From Peptostreptococcaceae bacterium (GTDB lineage: Bacteria > Bacillota > Clostridia > Peptostreptococcales > Peptostreptococcaceae), in NCBI GenBank assembly GCA_902363255.1, contig CABIZO010000001.1, positions 186,001 to 250,000 of the forward strand: a stretch of DNA of 64,000 nucleotides. The letters run 5' to 3'. Below, piece after piece: positions 26,164-35,036 of the stretch; positions within the stretch are counted from its first letter, which is position 1, and every line of letters begins with the position of its first letter. Both the position numbers and the translations under genes were made by a program. The notes under the pieces were generated by a model. The model made no database searches and was not told the origin of the DNA. It worked only from the letters and a program-made list of their open reading frames with translations.

Positions 26164-26703
26164 ATGGATATTGATAAAAAAGTATGGGAAGTTCTATGCT
26201 CGGAAGAACAATTAAATGCTAGAATAAAAGAATTAGGGGAAGAGCTTTCGAAAGATTACCAAGGTAAAAAATTAATGGTTGTATCTCTATTAAAAGGTAG
26301 CTTCATTTTCTGTGCAGATTTAGTAAGAGCAATAGATGTGCCTGTAAGAATAGAATTTATGACAACTTCAAGTTATGGACATGGAACTGCTTCTTCAGGA
26401 AGAGTTCAAATAGTTAATGACATAAAATCTGATTTAGAGGGATATGATGTATTAGTTGTTGATGATATAACAGATTCAGCTCATACAATGGCTCATGTGA
26501 TGGATCACTTAAAATCTAAAAATCCAGCAAGTATAAAATGTTGTGTATTATTAGACAAACCAAGTAGAAGAGAAGTAGAATTAGTACCTGATTACTGTGG
26601 ATTTACAATAGAAGATAAATTTGTTGTAGGTTACGGATTAAACTATGGTGATTATTATAGAAATATACCATATGTATTTGCAGTAACAGATCAAGATAGA
26701 TAG
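26164..26703 (+). CDS. hpt: Hypoxanthine phosphoribosyltransferase with an unusual PRPP loop
   Basis: A 179-residue purine salvage enzyme that turns hypoxanthine or guanine into IMP/GMP. LLKGSFIFCADLVRAI, FMTTSSYG, LLDKPSRR and FVVGYGLNY are in place. The PRPP loop reads VVDDITDSAHTM where the family normally has E-D-x-x-D-S/T-G-x-T-L, so the small glycine is replaced by Ala-His. It may be a paralogue with altered activity. It follows cdsB after 69 bp with its own AGGAGG site. Confidence 0.85.
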   Translation: MDIDKKVWEVLCSEEQLNARIKELGEELSKDYQGKKLMVVSLLKGSFIFCADLVRAIDVPVRIEFMTTSSYGHGTASSGRVQIVNDIKSDLEGYDVLVVDDITDSAHTMAHVMDHLKSKNPASIKCCVLLDKPSRREVELVPDYCGFTIEDKFVVGYGLNYGDYYRNIPYVFAVTDQDR

Positions 26704-26708
26704 TTATG

Positions 26709-26742
26709 AAAGGGTATAACATTTTTGTTATACCCTTAAATT
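26709..26742 (+). terminator. Terminator after hpt
   Basis: AAGGGTATAAC (26710-26720) pairs with GTTATACCCTT (26727-26737), followed by AAATTTT. Confidence 0.8.
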
Positions 26743-26800
26743 TTATCCAAATTTCATATTAATAAGATGTATCTAAATGATAATTTAGTAGAATTATTTA

Positions 26801-27427
26801 TTAATCATTTAATTTTTCTATTCTATATCCAATTTCTTTATTAGCTAGTTTGTAGCTTTCATTAATCATATCATCTCTACTCATACCATTACCTAATAAA
26901 GTATCTATAGTAAGTTGATCTCTCTGACCAAAGTATTTTTCAAGTAGAAGTTCTTCTAAGTCAGTTTGGGATTTTAAGTCGCCTTCGTGCATGATATGTT
27001 TTACATCAAAGCCTTCTTTTACTAACTGCCTACCAACTAAGATGGCTCTAGGGCATCTGATAGGTTCTTGTACGGCAGCAAGCAAAACTATTTTATATCC
27101 TTTGTGACACCCGAATTTCAATCTCTGTATACCTTTTTTAAAATCATCTTCCAAAATAACCTTCTCAAAATCAGCATATCCTTGGTCATTATAACTTTCT
27201 ATAGTTTTTCTTTTTACACCAAACTCATCAGCCATATAAATATATGTATAGCCTAGCTTTTTTAAATTAGACTGAAAAGATTCTTTGTTATATTGAGTGT
27301 TGTACTTAGAATAAGGGATAGCTCTTATATCAACAACACAATTTATGTTGTATTTTTTTAGAATTTTTATGAGTTTATCAAAAGAGTAATTAGAATGACC
27401 TAATGTATATATTTCTATTTTAATCAC
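26801..27427 (-). CDS. DUF488 family protein
   Basis: A 208-residue soluble protein of the DUF488 family. Typical blocks are IYTLGHSNYSFDKLIKIL at the N-terminus, VVDIRAIPYSKYN and the C-terminal-domain motif VLLAAVQEPIRCPRAIL with a conserved cysteine. Function is not established. The first in-frame start is a GTG at 27427, with AAGGAC only one base upstream, which is too close; the true start may be a non-standard codon a few residues in. It is a lone reverse-strand gene. Confidence 0.75.
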   Translation of the reverse strand: MIKIEIYTLGHSNYSFDKLIKILKKYNINCVVDIRAIPYSKYNTQYNKESFQSNLKKLGYTYIYMADEFGVKRKTIESYNDQGYADFEKVILEDDFKKGIQRLKFGCHKGYKIVLLAAVQEPIRCPRAILVGRQLVKEGFDVKHIMHEGDLKSQTDLEELLLEKYFGQRDQLTIDTLLGNGMSRDDMINESYKLANKEIGYRIEKLND

Positions 27428-27641
27428 GTCCTTAATGTATTTGATTATATAAATATAATACCCTAATTTTAGATAAGCTTTTAAAAGAATATTATATTTA
27501 GTAAGTTACTTATAAATTTACTAATTAAATTAATATATAAATATTATTAATTATAATTTTGGAATATATATTATGTTAAAGCAATATGATAAGATAATTT
27601 ATAACTAAAATATGGTAAACGATATATGAAGGAGAGAGTAA

Positions 27642-28937
27642 ATGAAAAAAATTATAATTATGGGGCTAGTAATCATAATGTCTATGACAGGATGCACTTC
27701 AAAGAAGAATGATAGTCTAGAAGATTTTTATGGGAAACTAATAAATAAACAATATAAAGAGATTTCTATGGACGAAGTTAAAAAGTCCCTAAAAAACTTT
27801 GAGTATGAATATGAACTATTTGAGTATTCAAAGGAAGATATGTCAGAGTATGAGTTAGATATGGAGCTTAATGATTTATCATTTAACAAATTTAAAGATG
27901 AAGAGGGAAATTTTATAGATATAAGTTTTAATGAAACAAACAAGAAAGTATCAGGACTACAATATTCAAAGATAGAGGATGAAATTACAATAAATTTAAA
28001 TTGTAGCCAAACTTTTTCTTCAGCCACAATTTCAGGAACAGATATAGAAAAGCAAAAAGATATATTGAAAAAACTTAAATTATATAAAAATTTAAATCAA
28101 GTAGTAGACAATTATTTTGAGATAGTAAGTAATTTATTTAATAAAAAACATATGACTATAGATAATGTAAAAGAGATTTTGAAAACTGACTATGAAGAAA
28201 TTAATGAAGAATATAGCAGTGATGATTCTAATGAGTATGCATTTGTACCAGAAGGAGCTAAAGGGGTAGATATTAAGGTTGAAACAAAAGGAAGAGATGT
28301 TATAGATATAAATTTATACATAAATCTAGTAGAAGATTCTAATTATATATTAATGCTTATGGCAACAAATGAAGATATTACTGATGAAAACACAACTTTT
28401 AAATTACAAACAAGTATACTTTCTAATATAAATGAGGAGTACATAGATGAGTCTGGACAAGTTAAAGAAGGAGCTTTAACAGAAAAGAATATTGAATTAT
28501 TTAGTTTTATATTTAAAGATAAAGGCATAAACTTTTATTCTGAAAACTATGATGAAGACAGTGAAAAAGAAATACCATTATTCGAAGTAAAATTTGATAA
28601 AAGTGAAGATGTAAATAGTATTTATTTTATGGATAAAAGAGCAATTGAAGAAGAGAGACCTTACGATATAGACAAAACTTTTAAAATAAAGCTTAAAAGG
28701 GATGAGTTAATAAAGGTTGAAATTGAAATGGAAGCTGGAAAGAATCTTTCAATACCTATTGTCATAACTCTTCAAGATTTATCAAGTGGAGAATACATAT
28801 ATTCTAAGAGTGTGGATAATACAAACGAAAATATATTCACTACTGGAAAAGTAGATAAAGATGGAGAATATGAAATATCAGTAGTAATGAGTGATTTAGA
28901 AAAATATAAATTTAAAATTTTAGCAGTAAAAGAATAG
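27642..28937 (+). CDS. Lipoprotein of unknown function
   Basis: A 431-residue precursor with an N-terminal signal and a lipobox ending at a Cys near residue 18 (MTGCTS), so it should be anchored on the outer face of the membrane. The mature part is highly acidic and rich in Glu, Asp, Lys and Asn. I see no known enzymatic motif. The last 150 residues look like beta-sandwich sequence (FEVKFDKSEDVNSIYF, IPIVITLQDLSSGEYIYSK). It is flanked by opposite-strand genes and is transcribed alone. Confidence 0.7.
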   Translation: MKKIIIMGLVIIMSMTGCTSKKNDSLEDFYGKLINKQYKEISMDEVKKSLKNFEYEYELFEYSKEDMSEYELDMELNDLSFNKFKDEEGNFIDISFNETNKKVSGLQYSKIEDEITINLNCSQTFSSATISGTDIEKQKDILKKLKLYKNLNQVVDNYFEIVSNLFNKKHMTIDNVKEILKTDYEEINEEYSSDDSNEYAFVPEGAKGVDIKVETKGRDVIDINLYINLVEDSNYILMLMATNEDITDENTTFKLQTSILSNINEEYIDESGQVKEGALTEKNIELFSFIFKDKGINFYSENYDEDSEKEIPLFEVKFDKSEDVNSIYFMDKRAIEEERPYDIDKTFKIKLKRDELIKVEIEMEAGKNLSIPIVITLQDLSSGEYIYSKSVDNTNENIFTTGKVDKDGEYEISVVMSDLEKYKFKILAVKE

Positions 28938-28954
28938 TTATTACATAAACTAAT

Positions 28955-28996
28955 AAAAAACTCCGTCATAGTTTTTAAGACGGAGCTTTTTTATTG
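28955..28996. terminator. Bidirectional terminator
   Basis: CTCCGTC (28961-28967) pairs with GACGGAG (28979-28985), with an A run before and T run after. It serves the lipoprotein gene (+) and the converging gene at 29000-29821 (-). Confidence 0.88.
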
Positions 28997-28999
28997 AAA

Positions 29000-29821
29000 C
29001 TAAAAATCATTATTTGAAATTTGTCTTGTCCATGAAAGTAAAGTTTTTCTGGATATTTTTAATTGTTTTTCATCTGGAAAGTGTAAATCACAGAAATAAT
29101 TATGATAATTTGCAGTCCATACATACTTGTCCCACACTTTTATATTTTCCTGATGTATATTTAACATTTCTTCGATTTTTTCTTTATGTTTAAGTAATAG
29201 TTCCAATTGAATTCTTTCAAACTCATATTCATTATTACATTCAGTATAGTATTTAAATATAGTGTTTAAATAATTTAAAAACCATTGCCCGTCATTATCA
29301 ATAAGTATCTTATTATGTTGTGGAGCTACATCATAATAATTTATATATTTTTGTAATTTTGCTACTGTTTTATCATCTAATATTATTCTTGGATAAAGTG
29401 CTAGCTTACTTTCAGTATTATGTGCATCTAAAAGAGCTGGACCAAAAACAATATCTTCATTTATGTAAAAATCACCAACACTTACTCCACCTCTAACGAA
29501 AAGCCCCTCTAATGATAAGTTGAATTGATATTCTGATACATTATCTAATATTTCATCTAATTCCTGTTCACCATCACCTTTAATTGGATATCCAACTACC
29601 ATATTATCAGTATAGATCTTTATTTTACCTTGGCTGTATTTATTAGGTATTATACATTGCTTATTTTTGTTTATAAGATAATTTATCTCTTGAAGCAACT
29701 GACTTCCAGTACCATTATTACAAGAGTCAACTATCATTTGAGAAAATCCTAATATATCTATGGCGCAAACAATAGAATTAACTAGTTGAGGATTTTCTTG
29801 ATTATATTTTTGCATATTCAT
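29000..29821 (-). CDS. Orphan protein resembling class III nucleotide cyclases
   Basis: A 273-residue soluble protein without signal or membrane segment. Three stretches mirror class III adenylate/guanylate cyclases: IDILGFSQMI near residues 21-30 (metal aspartate D22), KIYTDNMVVGYP near 68-78 (second aspartate D72), and FVRGGVSVGDFYINEDIVFGP (the glycine-rich dimer-strand region), then LDAHNTESKLALYPRI. The C-terminal 100 residues are charged and helical. No effector or receptor gene lies next to it. The AGAGGTG site supports the start. Cyclase activity is only a structural guess. Confidence 0.5.
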   Translation of the reverse strand: MNMQKYNQENPQLVNSIVCAIDILGFSQMIVDSCNNGTGSQLLQEINYLINKNKQCIIPNKYSQGKIKIYTDNMVVGYPIKGDGEQELDEILDNVSEYQFNLSLEGLFVRGGVSVGDFYINEDIVFGPALLDAHNTESKLALYPRIILDDKTVAKLQKYINYYDVAPQHNKILIDNDGQWFLNYLNTIFKYYTECNNEYEFERIQLELLLKHKEKIEEMLNIHQENIKVWDKYVWTANYHNYFCDLHFPDEKQLKISRKTLLSWTRQISNNDF

Positions 29822-30014
29822 TTTAACACCTCTTTATTTTACATCGCTTAATCTTATTCTAACATTCTTATTATAAATTTATTAATTATTATATTTCAAT
29901 GATTTATTGAAAAAGTATAACAATAAATAAATTGATTAATAATATATAATAAGTAAATTTATTGACAATTCAATTAAAAGATAATAATATTAAAATAGAA
30001 AATCCTATAATAAA

Positions 30015-30277
30015 TCCGATGATAAGGAAGAGTAGTTAAATTCAGGTTCAATATAGAGAGTTGAGGATGGTGGAATCTCGACAAGAAAGATTTAATGAAT
30101 GGGCCTTTTAGGAGTAAATTGAAATCTATTTAGAGAGTAGACTTTGCCGTGGGTTGCACGTTACAGCAATTGAGGTATGATAGTACCAATAATTAAGAGG
30201 TGTATTTTATAGTACACAATTTAGGTGGCAACGCGGATATAACACTCCGTCCTATTGTTTTAGGACGGAGTTTTTTT
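30015..30277 (+). ncRNA. T-box leader of trpS (tryptophan specifier)
   Basis: Stem I contains GGAAGAGTAG near 30025 and AGAGAG at 30055, and the specifier loop GAATGG puts TGG (Trp) at 30100-30102. The T-box core AGGTGGCAACGCGG is at 30223-30236. The terminator is CTCCGTCCTA (30245-30254) with TAGGACGGAG (30261-30270) and seven T. Uncharged tRNA-Trp should release attenuation. The rest of the 29822-30336 gap is AT-rich. Confidence 0.95.
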
Positions 30278-30336
30278 ATTATAGAAAATAATATAAAAAA
30301 TACTGAAAACTATAAATATCATAAGGAGATGAAGAA

Positions 30337-31359
30337 ATGAGCAAAAAAACAATATTAACAGGAGATAGACCAACTGGAAAACTTCATTTAGGTCATTATA
30401 CAGGTTCATTAAAAAACAGAGTAGCTTTACAAAATTCAGGTGAGTACAATATGTTTGTAATGATAGCTGACCAACAAGCTTTAACAGATAATGCAAAAGA
30501 TCCACAAAAAATAATAGATAGTGTAATGGAAGTTGTGATGGATTACTTAGCAGTAGGATTAGACCCAGAAAAAACTAATATATTTATACAATCACAAATA
30601 CCAGAATTAGCAGAGCTTACAATGTATTATTTAAATTTAGTTTCAGTGGCAAGACTTAACAGAAACCCTACTGTAAAAGAAGAAATAAAACAAAAATCAT
30701 TTGGTGGAGAAGGTGTACCAGCAGGATTCTTCGTTTATCCAGTAAGTCAAGCTGCAGATATAACTGCTTTTAAAGCTGATCTAGTACCAGTTGGTAATGA
30801 TCAAAAACCAATGATAGAGCAAACTAGAGAAGTTGTAAGAAGCTTCAATAATATATATGGAGATGTTTTAGTTGAGCCAGAAGGAATGTATCCAGAAGGA
30901 ATACAAGGAAGAATGCCAGGAATAGATGGAAAAGCTAAAATGAGTAAATCTTTAGGAAATGCTATATACTTAAGTGATGATGCAGAAACAGTTAAAAAGA
31001 AAGTAATGAGCATGTACACAGATCCTAACCACATAAGAGTAGAAGATCCAGGATGTGTTGAAAATAACACAGTATTCACTTACTTAGATGCTTTCTACAA
31101 AGACAAAGAGCATTTAGAAGAATTAAAAGCGCACTATAGAAGAGGTGGGCTAGGAGATGTTAAGCTTAAGAGATTATTAATTAATGTATTAGAAGAAGAA
31201 TTAGCACCAATAAGAGCAAGAAGAAAAGAATTAGAAGAAAACAAAGAATATTTATATGAAGTATTAAGAAAAGGTAGCGAAAACGCTAGAAAAGTAGCAG
31301 CTCAAACTTTAAAAGAAGCAAGAGAAGCTATGGGAATTGAATATTTCAACGGTTTATAA
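30337..31359 (+). CDS. trpS: Tryptophanyl-tRNA synthetase
   Basis: A 340-residue class I synthetase that charges tRNA-Trp. The start carries TGDRPTGKLHLGHYTGSL (HIGH motif as HLGH), and KMSKS is intact in GKAKMSKSLGNAI. The tryptophan-pocket and dimer regions (DQQALTDNA, YPVSQAADITAFKADLVPVG) fit the family along the chain. It lies behind a tryptophan T-box, which is the expected regulation. A terminator follows at once. Confidence 0.96.
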   Translation: MSKKTILTGDRPTGKLHLGHYTGSLKNRVALQNSGEYNMFVMIADQQALTDNAKDPQKIIDSVMEVVMDYLAVGLDPEKTNIFIQSQIPELAELTMYYLNLVSVARLNRNPTVKEEIKQKSFGGEGVPAGFFVYPVSQAADITAFKADLVPVGNDQKPMIEQTREVVRSFNNIYGDVLVEPEGMYPEGIQGRMPGIDGKAKMSKSLGNAIYLSDDAETVKKKVMSMYTDPNHIRVEDPGCVENNTVFTYLDAFYKDKEHLEELKAHYRRGGLGDVKLKRLLINVLEEELAPIRARRKELEENKEYLYEVLRKGSENARKVAAQTLKEAREAMGIEYFNGL

Positions 31360-31367
31360 TATATGTC

Positions 31368-31400
31368 AAAAGGTGTTGTTTATTAACGACACCTTTTGTT
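31368..31400 (+). terminator. Terminator after trpS
   Basis: A 13-bp stem, AAAAGGTGTTGTT with AACGACACCTTTT and loop TATT, is followed by TTTTGTT. Confidence 0.85.
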
Positions 31401-31443
31401 GTATAATCTTAATTATAAAAAATACAAAATAAGAGGGTGTAGC

Positions 31444-31830
31444 ATGAAAATATTCAATCAATTAGGAATAATACTTGGAATATGGGCAGTAGGAGAATTA
31501 ATTAGTTCTTTATTAAGCAATATTATAACTATGCCAGGGACTATCATAGGAATGATAATACTGTTTCTATTACTTCAATTTAAAATAATGAAAGAAGAAA
31601 CTATAAAAGATGTGGCGGATTTCTTACTAGGAAACATGGCTATATTTTTTGTGCCAGCAGGTGTATCTCTTATAAATTCACTAGGATTAATAACAGATAA
31701 CATGCTAGTTTTATTATTAAGTGGAACTGTTGCAACAATTATAATAATGCTAGTAACAGGAACAATCGTAGAATTTATGATTAACAGAAAGAATATAGCA
31801 CCAGATATCAATGATGAGAAATCAGCGTAA
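31444..31830 (+). CDS. lrgA: LrgA/CidA family holin-like protein
   Basis: A 128-residue membrane protein with four helices. The family opening FNQLGIILGIWAVGELIS and the motif MPGTIIGMIILFLLL are present. It pairs with LrgB in proteins that modulate murein hydrolase activity, or transport pyruvate in some Firmicutes. AGAGGGTG precedes the ATG at 31444; the upstream frame runs into the trpS terminator and is not used. lrgB begins 15 bp later, so they form an operon. Confidence 0.88.
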   Translation: MKIFNQLGIILGIWAVGELISSLLSNIITMPGTIIGMIILFLLLQFKIMKEETIKDVADFLLGNMAIFFVPAGVSLINSLGLITDNMLVLLLSGTVATIIIMLVTGTIVEFMINRKNIAPDINDEKSA

Positions 31831-31845
31831 AGGAAGGTAGACTAA

Positions 31846-32538
31846 ATGGAAAAAATATTAAATACTCAATTATTTGGATTAATAACGATTTTAGTTTTTT
31901 ATAACATAAGTCTATACATTCAGAAAAAAACACAAAAGCCGATATTTAATAATTTATTAATGAGCATAATCTTAATTATATTATTTTTAAAGATAACTAA
32001 TATACCATATGAAAATTTCAAAATAGGTGCAGATGTAATAAACTTTATGTTGGGACCGGTAACAGTAGTATTAGCAGTTCCTCTTTATAGACAGTTTGAC
32101 TTATTAAAGAAACATTTTAAGGAAATTTTAGTAGGTATTTTAGGAGGAGTAGTAACTTCATTCATAATAGTTGTTCTAGTGGGGAAATTAACATCTACAA
32201 GTAATGAAATAATTTACTCGATGATTCCAAAATCTATAACAACTCCTATGGGAATATCTCTTGTAAATCAATTAGGAGGAGTAGAGTCAATAACTGTTGT
32301 ATGTATAATAATAACAGGTATATTTGGAAATATATTTGCAGAACAGCTTTTAAGAATAGGGAAAATTAAGCATCCAGTAGCTAAGGGGATTGCAATTGGA
32401 ACTTCTGCTCATGCTTTAGGAACAAGTAAAGCCTTAGAAATAGGTGAAGTAGAAGGGGCAATGTCTTCTTTATCAATAGGAATATCAGGAGTAATGACGG
32501 TTATTATAGTACCAATATTAATGAATTTAATAGGTTAA
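31846..32538 (+). CDS. lrgB: LrgB family membrane protein
   Basis: A 230-residue protein with about seven transmembrane helices. Family signatures are MLGPVTVVLAVPLYRQ, MIPKSITTPMGISLV, and GTSAHALGTSKALEIGE near the C-terminus, which is nearly invariant in LrgB/CidB. It works with LrgA in the same membrane system. AAGGAAGG precedes the start. No LytSR-type regulator is in the window. Confidence 0.92.
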   Translation: MEKILNTQLFGLITILVFYNISLYIQKKTQKPIFNNLLMSIILIILFLKITNIPYENFKIGADVINFMLGPVTVVLAVPLYRQFDLLKKHFKEILVGILGGVVTSFIIVVLVGKLTSTSNEIIYSMIPKSITTPMGISLVNQLGGVESITVVCIIITGIFGNIFAEQLLRIGKIKHPVAKGIAIGTSAHALGTSKALEIGEVEGAMSSLSIGISGVMTVIIVPILMNLIG

Positions 32539-32551
32539 TTATTAAAAATAG

Positions 32552-32594
32552 TTAAGGCGAACAAACTAATTATAAGCAGTTTGTTCGCCTTTTC
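32552..32594. terminator. Terminator between lrgB and dapH
   Basis: A 14-bp stem, AAGGCGAACAAACT (32554-32567) with AGTTTGTTCGCCTT (32578-32591), serves both convergent units. The T run is short on both sides. Confidence 0.8.
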
Positions 32595-32596
32595 AA

Positions 32597-33310
32597 TTAA
32601 TCTAAATCCCTTAGACCTTCCATTAATTTTGTTTTATCAGCTGTTTTTTCATCCTTTGTCTTAATTATTCTAGCAGGAGAACCAGCAACTACAACACCTG
32701 GAGGCACATCTTTTGTAACTACAGAACCTGCAGCAACAACAGCGCCTTTTCCAACTCTTACACCTTCAAGGATAACAGAATTTGCGCCGATTAAAACATC
32801 ATCTTCTATTATAACAGGAGTAGCAGAAGGTGGCTCAAGAACACCAGCAACTACAGAACAAGCACCAAGATGAACATTTTTACCAAGCATTCCTCTAGCA
32901 CCTATTACAGCGTTCATATCTACCATAGATCCTTCTCCAACAACAGCACCAATATTGATTACAGCCCCCATCATGATAACAGCATTTTTTTCTATTGTTA
33001 CCATATCTCTTATCAATGCGCCAGGCTCGATTCTAGCCTCAGCATGTAAGAAATTATAAAGAGGGATTGCTGAATTTCTTCTGTCATATTCAACATGAAT
33101 ATCATCAACAGATGATTTGAAAGTATCTACATCATCCATTATAGTTTTGTAATCCCCAATTAAAATATAAGAACCTTCATGGCCAAATACTTTGTATTTA
33201 TCATTTTTTTCTATTTTTATATTTCCTGAAACATAAACCTTTACAGGTGTTTGTTTTTCTGCATCCTTTATATATTTAGCTATTTCATAAGCATCGTTTA
33301 AGTTAACCAT
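32597..33310 (-). CDS. dapH: Tetrahydrodipicolinate N-acetyltransferase
   Basis: A 237-residue acetyltransferase of the acetyl-DAP route to lysine and diaminopimelate. The N-terminal domain is followed by a left-handed beta-helix of hexapeptide repeats (for example VIMMGAVINIGAVVGEGSM and GKGAVVAAGSVVTKDVPPG). It is the last gene of the reverse-strand asd-dapA-dapB-dapH operon. ATG 33316 is directly against GGAGG, so the ATG at 33310, 6 bases away, is the better start. Confidence 0.94.
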   Translation of the reverse strand: MVNLNDAYEIAKYIKDAEKQTPVKVYVSGNIKIEKNDKYKVFGHEGSYILIGDYKTIMDDVDTFKSSVDDIHVEYDRRNSAIPLYNFLHAEARIEPGALIRDMVTIEKNAVIMMGAVINIGAVVGEGSMVDMNAVIGARGMLGKNVHLGACSVVAGVLEPPSATPVIIEDDVLIGANSVILEGVRVGKGAVVAAGSVVTKDVPPGVVVAGSPARIIKTKDEKTADKTKLMEGLRDLD

Positions 33311-33337
33311 TGTCATCCTCCCAAAATTGTCTAGTTT

Positions 33338-34081
33338 TTAGTCTAGCATATTATTCATATTGTAATATCCAGCTTCTTGATTTACTAAGAATTTTGCAGC
33401 TGCCATAGCGCCTTTTGCAAAAATATCTTTAGATTGAGCTGTATGTTTTATCTCTACTATTTCGTCATGCCCTGCAAATATAGTAGTGTGTTCCCCAACA
33501 ATTGTTCCACCTCTTATGGCATGTATTCCAACTTCATTGGAACTTCTTTTTTCAGAGCGACCGTGTCTTCCATAGATGCACTCAGTATCTGGTATAACTT
33601 CTTTTATTCCATTAGCTATCATAACGGCTGTACCACTTGGTGAATCCAGTTTTTTATTATGATGTTTTTCTATTATTTCTATGTCAAATCCATTAAGTGC
33701 TTTAGCAGCTTCTTTAACTAATTTAACTAGAACATTTACTCCGAGAGACATATTAGAGGAGTGGAATATAGGAATAATAGAAGAAGCTTCCTTTATTTTT
33801 CCTAACTCTTCTTCATTAAATCCAGTAGTAGCTATTACTAAAGGAGTTTTTGTTTTAGTAGCATAATCTAAAACATCATTTATAGTAGAGTGATGAGAAA
33901 AATCGATGATAACATCAGCAGTTTCTTCTACATCACTCATTTTAAGGTAAGTTTTAAATGGAACATCTAATTCATCTCTAGATGCACCACAAACAAGTTG
34001 AAGCTCACTGTCTTCATTAACACATTTTGTTAAAACTTTTCCCATACTACCGCTATAACCATTTATAATTACTCTTAACAT
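33338..34081 (-). CDS. dapB: 4-hydroxy-tetrahydrodipicolinate reductase
   Basis: A 247-residue NAD(P)H enzyme of lysine/diaminopimelate synthesis. The dinucleotide motif is VIINGYSGSMGKV at the start, then DFSHHSTI and ATTGFNEEE; the catalytic motif is EKHHNKKLDSPSGTA. GGAGG precedes the ATG at 34081, which overlaps the last codons of dapA (34075-34081), so the genes are translationally coupled. The in-frame upstream ATG is inside dapA and unlikely. Confidence 0.95.
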   Translation of the reverse strand: MLRVIINGYSGSMGKVLTKCVNEDSELQLVCGASRDELDVPFKTYLKMSDVEETADVIIDFSHHSTINDVLDYATKTKTPLVIATTGFNEEELGKIKEASSIIPIFHSSNMSLGVNVLVKLVKEAAKALNGFDIEIIEKHHNKKLDSPSGTAVMIANGIKEVIPDTECIYGRHGRSEKRSSNEVGIHAIRGGTIVGEHTTIFAGHDEIVEIKHTAQSKDIFAKGAMAAAKFLVNQEAGYYNMNNMLD

Positions 34082-34974
34082 GTTGCCTCCTGTATTTTTA
34101 ATCCCCAATTAACTAATTCTCTTTTTAAAACTTCTAAATTTTGTTCTTCCATTTCAGCTAGAGGAAGTCTTAAATCCCCTACGTTGAATCCCATTAAATT
34201 CGCAGCAGTTTTTACTGGAACTGGATTTACTTCTATAAATAAAGAGTCTATTAAAGGTTTCATACCTAATTGTAATTTTCTAGAACCTTCTATATCACCT
34301 TCCATGAATTTTGCTACTAAGTCATGAGTTTCTCTTGGACAAATATTAGCAAGTACTGAGATAACTCCAGATCCACCAAGTGAAAGTAGAGGAAGTATGG
34401 AATCATCGTTACCAGAATATACAGCAAAGCCTTCTGGAACTAATCTACAAACCTCAGCTACTTGAGCTAAATCTCCACAAGCTTCTTTAAGAGCTACTAT
34501 GTTGTCAACATTTCTAGCTAAATCAGCAACTAATGCAGGTGGTATATTAACTTTTGTACGAGAAGGAACATTATATAAAATGATAGGTAACTTAACGCTA
34601 TTAGCTATTGAAACAAAGTGTTTTCTAAGACCTGATTTATTAGCTTTATTGTAATAAGGTGTTATGATTAAAAGAGCATCAGCACCTAATTTTTCAGCTT
34701 CTTGGCTCATATATATGGAATGAGCAGTATCATTTCCGCCAGTACCTGCTATTACTGGAACTCTTTTGTCAACAGCATCAACTATAGCTTTGATTGCTGC
34801 TAAATGTTCCTCGTCGTTCATAGTACTAGCTTCCCCAGTAGTACCACAAGCAACTATGGCATCAGTACCATTTGCAATTTGGAACTCCACTAATTCTTTA
34901 ATTTTTTCAAAATTAATATTTCCATTTTCATCAAATGGAGTAACTAAAGCAACTGCAGAACCTTTAAATATCAT
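34075..34974 (-). CDS. dapA: 4-hydroxy-tetrahydrodipicolinate synthase
   Basis: A 299-residue TIM-barrel enzyme that condenses pyruvate with aspartate semialdehyde. Catalytic residues are visible: GTTGEASTM near residue 44, the tyrosine region ITPYYNKAN, and the Schiff-base lysine in VALKEACGD. Product feedback cannot be judged. It lies between asd and dapB in the riboswitch-controlled operon. Confidence 0.96.
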   Translation of the reverse strand: MIFKGSAVALVTPFDENGNINFEKIKELVEFQIANGTDAIVACGTTGEASTMNDEEHLAAIKAIVDAVDKRVPVIAGTGGNDTAHSIYMSQEAEKLGADALLIITPYYNKANKSGLRKHFVSIANSVKLPIILYNVPSRTKVNIPPALVADLARNVDNIVALKEACGDLAQVAEVCRLVPEGFAVYSGNDDSILPLLSLGGSGVISVLANICPRETHDLVAKFMEGDIEGSRKLQLGMKPLIDSLFIEVNPVPVKTAANLMGFNVGDLRLPLAEMEEQNLEVLKRELVNWGLKIQEATC

Positions 34975-35036
34975 AAAAAATCTCCCCTTTATCTCAAATT
35001 TAACCTCTATTAATTAATATTTATCAAAACTTGTTT

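Noticed and set aside
29000..30277. Possible anti-phage cyclase (Pycsar/CBASS-like) locus
   Set aside because: Only a cyclase-like protein is present. Neighbours are a lipoprotein (convergent) and a housekeeping T-box trpS gene; no TM, TIR or other effector is next to it.
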